Below are positions 10,597-19,987 of a stretch of 64,000 bases of DNA, in pieces. This DNA is from an uncultured Bacteroidaceae bacterium. GTDB taxonomy: Bacteria > Bacteroidota > Bacteroidia > Bacteroidales > Bacteroidaceae. Positions within the stretch are counted from its first letter, which is position 1. Each line of letters opens with the position of its first letter. A program made the translations under genes and the position numbers. The stretch spans positions 24,583 to 88,582 of the forward strand of contig CAJOLC010000019.1 in the NCBI GenBank assembly GCA_905235305.1. Direction: 5' to 3'. The notes under the pieces were generated by a model. It was not told where the DNA came from, did no database searches, and was given only the letters and a program-made list of their open reading frames with translations.

Positions 10597-10807
10597 AAAA
10601 ATGGTTTACTGCTGAAAGGCGCTACAAATTTAGGAATTTTATTCCTGTTCACAAAGAAAAACGTGCAGAAAGAGCGGACGCCGCACTTTTCAACTTGTCA
10701 TGGAAAAGACTGTTTTGCTTACCTTTTAACACTTCGGTTTTAGACGCTCTACGGAGCAGTTTTGATGGAAATACGTCATCTTTACCGACTCAGTACAGGT
10801 ATTTCAT

Positions 10808-10915
10808 CAACACAATATAGTGCATTGACAAACGCAATAGTGTGGGTTGACAAACGCAATAGTGAGGGTTGAATGACTCGGCACGTTAAGTTGAGCGATT
10901 AAGAACGTCGAATCA
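10808..10915. repeat. 22-bp phased intergenic repeat array (TTGACAAACGCAATAGTGnGGG family)
   Basis: CAATA(TA)G at 10813, 10835, 10857; GTTGA at 10846, 10868, 10890; period 22. Confidence 0.85.
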
Positions 10916-11289
10916 CCCATCGAAATAGGCCTATCTGACCGATTTACTGTCCTAAATCGGAACATGTTATTGCCCTCATCGGGAAGCCAAAAACGTAAGT
11001 CGAACACAATCAAAAGGTTACGAAAATTCAAAAATACGGCGTTCTTTTCGGCCTCGGCAGACGTCGGGCATTTTCGCGCTATTCTCAGCGAGTCGGGAAA
11101 ACGCAAAGTGTCAGTAATCCTTCCTTATTCCGGGCAAAGTGTCAGAATGTCATCACAGACGATTTGCCCTTCCATTATTTCATTATTCCAATTTTAATTC
11201 GTACCTTGACCTACGGTCGAGCTACGGCCTTCGCTCGGAAATAAAAGGAAAAACTTGCGTCTTCCCTTTGTATTTCGCTCGCTTTTTCG

Positions 11290-11297
11290 TACCTTTG
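11290..11297 (+). promoter_or_regulatory. Bacteroidetes -7 element (TACCTTTG) upstream of MATE gene
   Basis: TAnnTTTG match within a dispersed promoter repeat. Confidence 0.65.
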
Positions 11298-11331
11298 CAA
11301 ACGCTAAGAAAGCAAAGCCTTTCAGGATAGT

Positions 11332-12696
11332 ATGCAACAGCACGTACCCACAGAACTCGGCACGAAGCCCATCGGCCAGCTGCTTTGGCAGTATTCCCTG
11401 CCCGCCATCATCGCGATGGTGGCATCCTCAGTGTATAACATCGTGGACAGCATCTTCGTGGGTCAGGGCCTCGGCGACATCGCCATCAGCGGCATGGCAG
11501 TGGCAAGCCCCTTCATGAACTTGTCGGCAGCCTTCGGAGCCATGGTCGGAGTGGGTGCAAGCACCGTGATAAGCGTCCGCCTCGGCCAAGGAAAGTACGA
11601 GGAGGCACAGCACATCCTGGGCAACACCATCAGCCTGAACATCCTGCTCGGCATCCTCTTCACGCTGGCTTGCCTGCCCTTCATCGACGACATCCTGCGC
11701 CTCTTCGGTGCGAGCGACGTCACCCTGCCCTACGCGCGGGAGTACATGCTCATCATCCTGCTTGGCAACATGGTGACGCACCTCTACTTCGGATCGAACG
11801 CCATCCTGCGCAGTGCCGGCCATCCACGCTCGGCAATGGGATGCACATTCCTTGCCATCATCGTCAACTGCCTGCTCGATCCGCTCTTCATCTTCGTGTT
11901 CCGTTGGGGCATACAGGGTGTGGCGTGGGCCACCGTCATAGCGCAGGCCATCGCCTTCTGCTGGCAGTTGCGGCTCTTCAGCCGGCCCACGGAACTGCTC
12001 CGCCTACGCCGCGGCATCTATCGCCTCAGGCTCGACATCGTCCGCCAGAGCCTTGCCATCGGCCTCAGCCCGTTCCTCATGAACTGCTGCGCCTGCCTCG
12101 TCGTGCTCATCTGCAACAACCGTCTGCTCCAATATGGCGGCGACATGGCCATCGGCGCCTATGGTATTGTCAACAGGGTCGTCTTCTTGTTCTCCACTAT
12201 CGTGTTCGGCCTTTCGCAGGGAATGCAACCCATCATCGGCTACAACTGGGGAGCGAGGCAGAACGACCGCGTGTTCCGTACCCTGCGCTACGGCATACTC
12301 ATCGCCACGGCCATCACCACGGCGGCCTTCCTGACTGGCGAACTCATCCCTGCACCCGTGATTCACATCTTCGGAGCCGGTGAGGAACTGACCGAGAAGG
12401 CTGTCCGCGCCTTCCGCATCATCGTGGTGGCCTTCCCCTTGGTCGGTGCCCAGATGGTCATCGGACACTTCTTCCAGAGTATCGGCCACGCAGCGAAGAG
12501 CATCTTCCTCAGCGTCTCCAGGCAATTGCTCTTCCTCCTCCCCATGCTCGCCCTGCTGCCGCAATGGTGGGGGCTCGACGGCGTATGGCTCGCAATGCCC
12601 GTGAGCGACACCCTCAGCGTCATCACTGCCACCGGCATGCTGCTCTATATGATGAGGAAAATCAAACGCCATGAAACGCATCGGACTGCTGAGTGA
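11332..12696 (+). CDS. MATE family efflux transporter
   Basis: 454 aa; LLWQYSLPAIIAMVASSVYNIVDSIFVGQGLG, AFGAMVGVGASTVISVRLGQGK. Confidence 0.95.
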   Translation: MQQHVPTELGTKPIGQLLWQYSLPAIIAMVASSVYNIVDSIFVGQGLGDIAISGMAVASPFMNLSAAFGAMVGVGASTVISVRLGQGKYEEAQHILGNTISLNILLGILFTLACLPFIDDILRLFGASDVTLPYAREYMLIILLGNMVTHLYFGSNAILRSAGHPRSAMGCTFLAIIVNCLLDPLFIFVFRWGIQGVAWATVIAQAIAFCWQLRLFSRPTELLRLRRGIYRLRLDIVRQSLAIGLSPFLMNCCACLVVLICNNRLLQYGGDMAIGAYGIVNRVVFLFSTIVFGLSQGMQPIIGYNWGARQNDRVFRTLRYGILIATAITTAAFLTGELIPAPVIHIFGAGEELTEKAVRAFRIIVVAFPLVGAQMVIGHFFQSIGHAAKSIFLSVSRQLLFLLPMLALLPQWWGLDGVWLAMPVSDTLSVITATGMLLYMMRKIKRHETHRTAE

Positions 12697-13162
12697 CACC
12701 CATGCCTACTGGGACGACCGCTATCTCCACCACTTCGAACAATGCGACGAGATATGGCACGCCGGCGACATCGGCTCGCTGGAACTGGCGATGCGCCTCA
12801 ATGAGTTCCGTCCTCTAAGAGCCGTCTTCGGCAATTGCGATGGCGGAGATTTGCGAAGGCTCTACACCGAAAAGCTCCGATGGACATGCGAAGGAGCCGA
12901 CATCCTCATGACACACATAGGCGGTTACCCAGGCAATTACGACCCACGCATCAGGCGGCAAGTGTTCGAGAAACCGCCCAAACTCTTCATCTCAGGACAC
13001 AGCCACATCCTGAAAGTGCAGTATGATGAGCGGCTGAAACTGCTTCACATCAATCCAGGGGCAGCAGGCCTTCAGGGATGGCACCAAGTCCGTACCCTCG
13101 TCCGCCTCACCGTAGACAACGGAAACTTCAGCGACCTCGAAGTCATCGAAATACCTCGTTAA
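12671..13162 (+). CDS. YfcE/MJ0936-type metallophosphoesterase
   Basis: 163 aa; GLLSDTHAYWD, HAGDIGS, FGNCDG, FISGHSH. Overlaps the MATE 3' end. Confidence 0.92.
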   Translation: MKRIGLLSDTHAYWDDRYLHHFEQCDEIWHAGDIGSLELAMRLNEFRPLRAVFGNCDGGDLRRLYTEKLRWTCEGADILMTHIGGYPGNYDPRIRRQVFEKPPKLFISGHSHILKVQYDERLKLLHINPGAAGLQGWHQVRTLVRLTVDNGNFSDLEVIEIPR

Positions 13163-13296
13163 GGCTTTTTATTGCCCTCGAAAACATGTTCTTCAGCATA
13201 AATTAGGGCATTTCTTCAGGGAAAATGACATTTTTTACTACAAATCCTTGCAGGAATGGCAGAAATGTCCTATCTTTGCAACGGATTATATAAGGT

Positions 13297-13599
13297 ATGA
13301 AGAAGTTTTATATCATAACACTCACCTTAGTGATGGCCTTCGCCCCGCTTCCCATCTTGGCAGAGCCAGCCAGTGATGGCATCGAAATGAGCGTATCGGG
13401 CATATCGCTTAGCATCAAGGACGGAAACGTTCATATTGTAGGTGCGAATGGAGAAGTTATGGAGATCTTCAACCTGACAGGTGCCAAGGTTACGACTGTA
13501 CGCATTGACAGCAACGACAAAACCTTTGCACTGAATCTTCAAAAGGGCTGTTACCTTATTAAAGTCGGCAAGATTGTCCGCAAAATCTCCATACAGTAA
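13297..13599 (+). CDS. Small secreted protein consisting of a signal peptide plus a T9SS type A sorting-domain-like tail
   Basis: 100 aa; GEVMEIFNLTGAKVTTVRIDSNDKTFALNLQKGCYLIKVGKIVRKISIQ resembles Por_Secre_tail. Confidence 0.65.
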   Translation: MKKFYIITLTLVMAFAPLPILAEPASDGIEMSVSGISLSIKDGNVHIVGANGEVMEIFNLTGAKVTTVRIDSNDKTFALNLQKGCYLIKVGKIVRKISIQ

Positions 13600-13612
13600 C
13601 AGCCTTCTTTTA

Positions 13613-13640
13613 CCCCTCTCCGCAAGAGAGGGGCGTTTTA
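13613..13640 (+). terminator. Rho-independent terminator
   Basis: CCCCTCTC-CGCAA-GAGAGGGG followed by CGTTTTA. Confidence 0.75.
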
Positions 13641-13688
13641 TGTCCGCTGAGATTTAAACCTTCATCTATTGTTCATGTCTAATTTACT

Positions 13689-14231
13689 GTGATGATAGAC
13701 GAGGAAGCACTCAATAGACAACTGCATGAAGCAGCTACCAAAGAAGCAGCTTTCACACGACTCGTACGCGAGTACCAAGAGCCGCTTTACTGGCAGATAC
13801 GCCGAATGGTTGTGGTTCACGATGATGCCGACGATGTCCTCCAAAACACCCTCATCAAGGCATGGAGCGCAATAGACAGCTTCCGAGGCGAATCCCGCCT
13901 GCAAACCTGGCTCTTCCGAATTGCCATCAACGAGTCGCTCAACTTCCTCAATAAAAAGAAAACGGTGCAGAGCCTCGACCAAGAAAACGGAAGCCTTGCC
14001 GACGTGCTTGCCAGCGACAGCTTCTTCGATGGCGACGAAGTGCAAAGACAGTTCCAGACAGCCATCAACGCGCTGCCCGAAAAGCAACGACTCGTCTTCA
14101 ACCTGAAGTACTTCGACGAGATGAAGTACGAAGACATGTCTGACCTGCTCGGCACAAGCATCGGAGCTCTCAAGGCATCATACCATCATGCAGTCAAAAA
14201 AATATCCGCCTTTTTTGACAATTGCGATTAA
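13689..14231 (+). CDS. RNA polymerase sigma-70 factor, ECF subfamily
   Basis: 180 aa; DDADDVLQNTLIKAWSAIDSFRGESRLQTWLFRIAINESLNFL and C-terminal sigma4. Confidence 0.93.
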   Translation: MMIDEEALNRQLHEAATKEAAFTRLVREYQEPLYWQIRRMVVVHDDADDVLQNTLIKAWSAIDSFRGESRLQTWLFRIAINESLNFLNKKKTVQSLDQENGSLADVLASDSFFDGDEVQRQFQTAINALPEKQRLVFNLKYFDEMKYEDMSDLLGTSIGALKASYHHAVKKISAFFDNCD

Positions 14232-14264
14232 ACCTTTCATATTATATAATATCAAATAGGTAGA

Positions 14265-14612
14265 ATGAAAACTCAAGACTATAAGCAACTGACCGCAGAG
14301 GAGCTGGAGACAAAGCTCTTCGAACGTTTTGGCGCAGAGAACCATTTCACTGTTCCCGAAGGCTATTTCAATGGTCTTTCTGACAGAGTGATGGGTCGCA
14401 TTGCTGAGAGGAAGAACCGTCGCAAACTTATATGGCGATGGGCCGCTGCTGCCGTTCTGGCTGGTTGTGTTGCCGCCGGAGGCATGCTCTTCGAGAGTCA
14501 TTACAAAGCACAGCAGCTCGAAGCAGAGAACATTCAGTACATCGAAGATGCCCTCGACTATTCAATGATTGACAATATGAGCATCGCATCATATCTAACC
14601 GAAGCAGAATAA
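14265..14612 (+). CDS. Single-TM hypothetical protein, candidate anti-sigma factor
   Basis: 115 aa directly downstream of ECF sigma; central TM RWAAAAVLAGCVAAGGMLF. Confidence 0.65.
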   Translation: MKTQDYKQLTAEELETKLFERFGAENHFTVPEGYFNGLSDRVMGRIAERKNRRKLIWRWAAAAVLAGCVAAGGMLFESHYKAQQLEAENIQYIEDALDYSMIDNMSIASYLTEAE

Positions 14613-14614
14613 AC

Positions 14615-15085
14615 GTGAAGATGAGAAGAATCATACTTACATTCAGCCTTTTGCTTGTCGGAATCATCATGATGGCACAGCGGCCCCAGCGAGGCAAGTT
14701 CAACCCGCAGGAGTTCAAGACAAGGCTTGAAAGCTATGTTACTCAAGAGGCAGGCTTCAATCAAAGCGAAGCCCAAGCCTTCTACCCCATCTATTTCGAG
14801 ATGAAGAGCAAGCAACGCAACCTGAATCATCAGATTTTCCAACTCAAGAGGAATGCCCCCTCAGCCGAGGCTAACGACCAGGACTTTGCCATCGTAATCC
14901 AGAAGATAAAAGACCTCGGCGTGGAAATTGCACAGTTGGAAGTCACCTATTACAAGAAGATGTGTAAGGTCGTTTCACCCGCAAAAGTTTACAAGGCAAT
15001 GTGTGCTGAGGACAAATTCCACAGGGAAATGCTCGAGAACTTTGACGGAGGAAGGAACCGCCAGCAAGGACACAGACCCAGATAA
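14615..15085 (+). CDS. Periplasmic Spy/LTXXQ-like protein
   Basis: 156 aa, signal peptide, helical Gln/Lys-rich body, C-terminal His/Arg tail. Confidence 0.5.
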   Translation: MKMRRIILTFSLLLVGIIMMAQRPQRGKFNPQEFKTRLESYVTQEAGFNQSEAQAFYPIYFEMKSKQRNLNHQIFQLKRNAPSAEANDQDFAIVIQKIKDLGVEIAQLEVTYYKKMCKVVSPAKVYKAMCAEDKFHREMLENFDGGRNRQQGHRPR

Positions 15086-15127
15086 CCCGAAACAATAACA
15101 GGCTTTAAGGTAAAAGAAGTTTCGTGG

Positions 15128-15170
15128 GAAGAGTAGAAAAGTCGACAGATGACTTCTACTCTTCTTTTTT
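15128..15170 (+). terminator. Rho-independent terminator (overlaps mazG 3' end)
   Basis: GAAGAGTAGAAAAGTC / GACTTCTACTCTTC followed by TTTTTTT. Confidence 0.75.
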
Positions 15171-15941
15171 TGCCTCGTTCCAAAGCTCATCCATCTGGGC
15201 AAGTGTCATGTCCTTCAGTTGCAAACCAAGTTCCTTAGCCTTCTGCTCCACATAATTAAAACGGCTGATGAACTTCTGGTTCGTATGTTCCAGGGCATTG
15301 TCGGGATTGATGTGGTAGAGACGAGCCGCATTGATGAGACTGAAGAGGAAGTCACCATACTCGGCCGTCTGCCTCTCCTTGTTGTCCTCCCTCATGAGTT
15401 CCGCCTCCAGTTCGCCAAGCTCTTCACGTACTTTCCCCCAAACATCTTCCCTTTTCTCCCAGTCGAAACCAACGGCGCGGGCTTTGTCCTGAATCCGATA
15501 AGCCTTGATGAGCGAAGGCAACGAGCTGGGGACACCGCCCAGGACAGTCTTGTTGCCATCCTTCTCCTTCTGCTTTATCTGCTCCCAAGCCATCACTACG
15601 TCGCCGGCTGTCTTTGCAACGGCATCGCCATAGACATGAGGATGACGGAAGATAAGCTTGTCGCAAAGCTTGTTGCAGACATCGGCAATGTCGAACTGCC
15701 CCTTCTCGCTTCCTATCTTTGCATAGAATACAATGTGAAGCAGCACATCTCCCAGTTCCTTTTCAATGTTTGGGACATCGTCCTTGAGCAGAGCATCACA
15801 TAGCTCAAATGTTTCCTCTATCGTATTCGGACGCAGGCTTTCATTCGTCTGCTTATGGTCCCATGGGCACTTCTCCCTCAGTTCATCCATCACATCGAGC
15901 AATCGCCCGAATGCTTTCAACTTATCTTCCTTTGTATGCAT
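15156..15941 (-). CDS. mazG: Nucleoside triphosphate pyrophosphohydrolase MazG
   Basis: LLDVMDELREKCPWDHKQTNESLRPNTIEETFELCDAL, GDVLLHIVFYAKIG. ATG at 15941 preferred over the longer ORF start. Confidence 0.94.
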   Translation of the reverse strand: MHTKEDKLKAFGRLLDVMDELREKCPWDHKQTNESLRPNTIEETFELCDALLKDDVPNIEKELGDVLLHIVFYAKIGSEKGQFDIADVCNKLCDKLIFRHPHVYGDAVAKTAGDVVMAWEQIKQKEKDGNKTVLGGVPSSLPSLIKAYRIQDKARAVGFDWEKREDVWGKVREELGELEAELMREDNKERQTAEYGDFLFSLINAARLYHINPDNALEHTNQKFISRFNYVEQKAKELGLQLKDMTLAQMDELWNEAKKEE

Positions 15942-16154
15942 ATCTATACTTCTATTTCTGCACAAAGTTACACCTTTTTGTGCAAAAAGCCCTTTTAATC
16001 GAGGCTTTTCGTTGCACAAACAGCAAAAAAGTGAAGAAAAACTTGCAAGAGTGAGGAAAAACTCAGTACTTTGCGTCGTCAAAACATTAAAAAACACACT
16101 TAAAACCTATTGCCTATCGACAGACATTACTCCTAAACCAAAGTTTGAGACGTA

Positions 16155-16745
16155 ATGAACAACTTATCTGCAATGACCGACCATGAGTTGGCCAGATTGT
16201 ACGAAGAAGGTAACGACAGTGCATTTGATGTTTTGCTCGCCCGGCATCAGGCGTATATCTATTCCTATATCCTCTTTTTGGTGAAAGACAGCGATGTGGC
16301 GAACGACTTCTTCCAAGACACGTTCCAGCGCGCCATTATAGCCATCCGCAACCACAAATATCAGACAAACGGCAAGTTCAGTGCGTGGTTAACGCGTATT
16401 GCACACAACCTGATCCTCGATCAGGGACGCAAGAGCGAGACCACACAGACTGTTCGTGAAGATCAAGTAGCGCCAAGAATACTCAACAGCATGCGGCTGA
16501 GCGAAGCTACTCGAGAGGATGAGATGATAGACAGTCAGACGCGAGATCACATCCGTCATCTGCTCGACTACCTTCCCGAGCCGCAAAGGGAAGTTGTCAT
16601 CATGCGTTTCTATGAAGACCTCAGCTTCAAGGAGATTGCACAGCTGACTGGTGTCAGCATCAATACAGCCCTTGGCCGCATGCACTACGCACTCATCAAC
16701 CTGCGCAAGCTCATCGGAAACCGGCAGTTCAGCCTTGTAGGCTAA
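16155..16745 (+). CDS. RNA polymerase sigma-70 factor, ECF subfamily (RpoE-like)
   Basis: 196 aa; DVANDFFQDTFQRAIIAIRNHKYQTNGKFSAWLTRIAHNLILD; sigma4 LSFKEIAQLTGVSINTALGRMHYAL. Confidence 0.94.
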   Translation: MNNLSAMTDHELARLYEEGNDSAFDVLLARHQAYIYSYILFLVKDSDVANDFFQDTFQRAIIAIRNHKYQTNGKFSAWLTRIAHNLILDQGRKSETTQTVREDQVAPRILNSMRLSEATREDEMIDSQTRDHIRHLLDYLPEPQREVVIMRFYEDLSFKEIAQLTGVSINTALGRMHYALINLRKLIGNRQFSLVG

Positions 16746-16797
16746 ACAGACAATACACTCGTTAAACAAACACCACAGACGTGTCACCTCGAAAGAA

Positions 16798-16895
16798 GTG
16801 GCACGTTTAATTTATAAACTTAACACGTCGAATTTGAAAAGATAACACGTTAACTTTGCCAACATGACACGTTAACTTTCTAAGATAGGTACAGG
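16798..16895. repeat. 22-bp phased intergenic repeat array (CACGT core)
   Basis: CACGT at 16802, 16824, 16846, 16868; degenerate continuation TACAGG at 16890. Confidence 0.88.
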
Positions 16896-17053
16896 TATTC
16901 TGCAAAACAGCTTAAGCTAGTTGGGCAAATAGGTTAACCTTGTTAAACAAAAAGCAAAACCTGTTTATACATTTTCGCGAAAAGTGGTAATAAAATTGTA
17001 GAGAGAACGAGTACGAATTGAAGATTGAAGATTGAAATTTGAAAGCTAAAGAA

Positions 17054-17638
17054 ATGGGCATTCAGCAGGCAAACATAGACGACTCTGCGCTTATCAAGGG
17101 TATCTTGGATGGGCAGACTGAGTTGTTCCGACTGCTTGCTGAACGATATGCAGAACGCCTACTGAGGATGGTTAGACGGCTTGTCCCCTCGAAAGAAGAT
17201 GCTGAAGAGGTGACGCAGGATGCTCTGCTGGAAGCATACAGGAGCCTTTCACGTTTCGACAGGAAGCAGTCGAGCCTACAAACCTGGTTGATGCGAATCG
17301 CCTATCACATGGCACTGAAGCACTACAGACAAAGCAAAAAGTCCGTCCATATCGCAGATGCTAAGCAAGAATGGCTCAACAACATGACCGACGACGAAGC
17401 CGACGAAATCCTTTCCGACACTTCAACAGACCGACTCTCTTTACTCGAACAAGCCATAGAACAGCTGAAGTCAGACGACAAAATGCTGCTCAGCTTCTAC
17501 TACTACGATGACTACTCAATAAAAGAAATCTCCCAAATAACCGCTCACGACGGAGGTTATCTCCGCTCTCGGCTGCAATGGATAAGGAAGAAACTAGCCG
17601 TAACCATCAAAGCACTTGAGAAGAATGAAAAACGATAA
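17054..17638 (+). CDS. RNA polymerase sigma-70 factor, ECF subfamily
   Basis: SKEDAEEVTQDALLEAYRSLSRFDRKQSSLQTWLMRIAYHMALKHYR. ATG at 17054 preferred over TTG 17039. Confidence 0.92.
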   Translation: MGIQQANIDDSALIKGILDGQTELFRLLAERYAERLLRMVRRLVPSKEDAEEVTQDALLEAYRSLSRFDRKQSSLQTWLMRIAYHMALKHYRQSKKSVHIADAKQEWLNNMTDDEADEILSDTSTDRLSLLEQAIEQLKSDDKMLLSFYYYDDYSIKEISQITAHDGGYLRSRLQWIRKKLAVTIKALEKNEKR

Positions 17639-18023
17639 CAAACATAAAGACGAAGCCTTGCGTACTGTGATTGAAGGCAAGATGAGGACTTCCGAAGAAT
17701 CAAGGCTTTCTGGCGATTTCGTCGAACGCTTGATGCAAAGGATTGAGGCAGAGGAAAAGGCTGCTGAGAGGCTGCCGGCAAACACCTGGCTGAGGGTCGT
17801 CAGCAGGGTCTCTGCCGTGGCTGCCGTCCTGCTTGTCGCTTACTTCATTACGCTCCATCTACCCTCCTCGCAAAAAACGGAACAGACCTATACATATTAT
17901 AATATGGCATCCCTGCCCAAGAGTAGCACCCTCGAGCAAGTGTACACAAGCCACCGCGGGCAGAAGAATAGCAATCAACTCAGTTACACACAATTCAAAC
18001 GCATGATTTATGAACACAAGTAA
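17625..18023 (+). CDS. Single-TM protein, candidate anti-sigma factor
   Basis: Overlaps ECF sigma stop; TM VVSRVSAVAAVLLVAYFITLHL. Confidence 0.6.
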   Translation: MKNDNKHKDEALRTVIEGKMRTSEESRLSGDFVERLMQRIEAEEKAAERLPANTWLRVVSRVSAVAAVLLVAYFITLHLPSSQKTEQTYTYYNMASLPKSSTLEQVYTSHRGQKNSNQLSYTQFKRMIYEHK

Positions 18024-19104
18024 GTTCTTCGGAATAGCCCTCATGGGCACACTCCTACTTTCATCCTGCTATCAGCCGGACGTCGTGATGCACACAAACA
18101 TCAGCGACGACTCCTGGACGCCCTGCAAGCGCGAGATAACCTATAGCAACGTGATGCCTCGGCAGATGCGCGATTCCCTCTGGGGAGAAACAAGCATCGG
18201 CTGGTCGCACCCTTTGCCGGAATGCCTCAACGTAGATGCCTTCATGAGCACACACACGGAAATTGGCAAGGATGACACTGTCAGCACAACATTCTGGTCG
18301 ATATGGGGGTCGGCAGAAGAAATGAGTGAACAGATACCTCTGCAGCTGAACGGCACCCGCCTACGCTCGAAAGCCAGTCTCAAGAAACAGTTCCGATGGT
18401 TCCACACAAACTACATCTTCACCGAAACCTTCTTCTGCGTGGGCGACACATTCAAGCTTGCCGACACACTTTATGCCGACAAAGCCCTCATAAGCTACTG
18501 GTTTACGGGAGAGCCGAACCTCGTGAAAGGACTCAGCGGTGCAGAAGCATCGCAGAAACTAAGCGAGATAGAACCGGCCATCAACCGTTGGCTGAACGAC
18601 AATCTGCTCGCCGTCGGCTTCGACTATATCGTGAACCACTACGAATCTATCCCTTCTCCACCAGTTAGCAAGGAACGCTTCGTCGAGCTTCACGACTCGC
18701 TTGTACAGTTCATCATTGCAGCAGGCGACGACCTGCTGAGCTTTAAGCCCGAGGATAAACTCCACGCCTTCTTCCACTCCGATGCATACGACATCTTCTT
18801 CAATGACGAGACAACTCTGGGCAAGGGACTGACTGGTGAACTTGAGAACAAGCTAAACATCTTTTGGTTCAACGTGCCCTACACCCTCACGATGCCAGGA
18901 ACTGTCATAGATGCAGGCAATGGCTCCCTCCAAGCTGACGGTTCAATCCTCTATTCCTTCACAGGAGAAAGACTCATTCCGAAAGACTACACCATAACAG
19001 CCACTTCAAGAGTCACAAACATCTGGGCATACATCGTCAGTCTCTTCATCATCCTTATTGCCCCCGGAAGCATGCTTTACCGACAGAAGCGAAAAATGTC
19101 GTAG
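18010..19104 (+). CDS. Hypothetical lipoprotein with C-terminal transmembrane helix
   Basis: Lipobox LLLSSC near N-terminus; C-terminal IWAYIVSLFIILIAPGSMLYRQKRKMS. Confidence 0.65.
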   Translation: MNTSKFFGIALMGTLLLSSCYQPDVVMHTNISDDSWTPCKREITYSNVMPRQMRDSLWGETSIGWSHPLPECLNVDAFMSTHTEIGKDDTVSTTFWSIWGSAEEMSEQIPLQLNGTRLRSKASLKKQFRWFHTNYIFTETFFCVGDTFKLADTLYADKALISYWFTGEPNLVKGLSGAEASQKLSEIEPAINRWLNDNLLAVGFDYIVNHYESIPSPPVSKERFVELHDSLVQFIIAAGDDLLSFKPEDKLHAFFHSDAYDIFFNDETTLGKGLTGELENKLNIFWFNVPYTLTMPGTVIDAGNGSLQADGSILYSFTGERLIPKDYTITATSRVTNIWAYIVSLFIILIAPGSMLYRQKRKMS

Positions 19105-19169
19105 TTTTTTCACAAGATTATATCTTTGTATTGTATAATTTTATATCTTTGCATCAGAATAACTCCATA

Positions 19170-19985
19170 ATGATGCAAAGATATTTTATTTCATTATTTC
19201 TAAGTCTATCCTCACTCGTCTGCCTGGCTCAGCCACATGTTGCAGCCCATCGCGGATACTGGAAGACTGAGGGAAGCGCACAGAACTCTATTGCATCTCT
19301 GAAGAAAGCAGCAGAGATAGGCTGCTGGGGCAGCGAGTTTGACGTGTGGCTGACTGCCGACGGCATACCCGTAGTGTATCATGACAGCACGATAGATGGC
19401 ATTCGCATTGAGGATACAACCTATGCCACACTGATGAACCATCGGTTGCAGAATGGGGAGTTCCTCCCTACCCTTCAGCAATATCTGCAGGAAGCCAAAC
19501 TTCACCCAAACTGTCGTCTTATTTTTGAGATAAAGCCTCATCGGGGTGAGAAGCGCGACGGTATGATTGCCGAGCTGTCTGTTGAGCTAGTAAATATGCT
19601 TGGACTTGCCGACAGAACCGACTATATTTCGTTCAGCAAGCATGTCTGCAAGAAGGTTCACGAACTGGCACCTGAGGCTAAGGTCGCATACCTGAACGGC
19701 GAACTCTCGCCCAAGGAAATCAAGGAGCTGGGGTGGACAGGCATTGACTACAACACAAAAATCTTTGAAAAGAATCCAGATTGGGCGCTGGAAGCCAAGA
19801 AACTTGGACTTGAAGTCAACGTGTGGACTGTAGATGGCGATGACGCACTCAAGCGTTTTGCCAAGATGCCTGGCATTGACATCATCACTACAAATGAGCC
19901 GCAAGTGCTCATGAACATAACCCGGGAAATGAATACATTCACCGACTGTCAGCAAAAGATTGAAGATAAATATAGAATTCATTAG
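19170..19985 (+). CDS. Glycerophosphodiester phosphodiesterase family protein
   Basis: AAHRGYWKTEGSAQNSIASLKKAAEIGCWGSEFDVWLTADGIPVVYHD. Confidence 0.94.
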   Translation: MMQRYFISLFLSLSSLVCLAQPHVAAHRGYWKTEGSAQNSIASLKKAAEIGCWGSEFDVWLTADGIPVVYHDSTIDGIRIEDTTYATLMNHRLQNGEFLPTLQQYLQEAKLHPNCRLIFEIKPHRGEKRDGMIAELSVELVNMLGLADRTDYISFSKHVCKKVHELAPEAKVAYLNGELSPKEIKELGWTGIDYNTKIFEKNPDWALEAKKLGLEVNVWTVDGDDALKRFAKMPGIDIITTNEPQVLMNITREMNTFTDCQQKIEDKYRIH

Positions 19986-19987
19986 AT

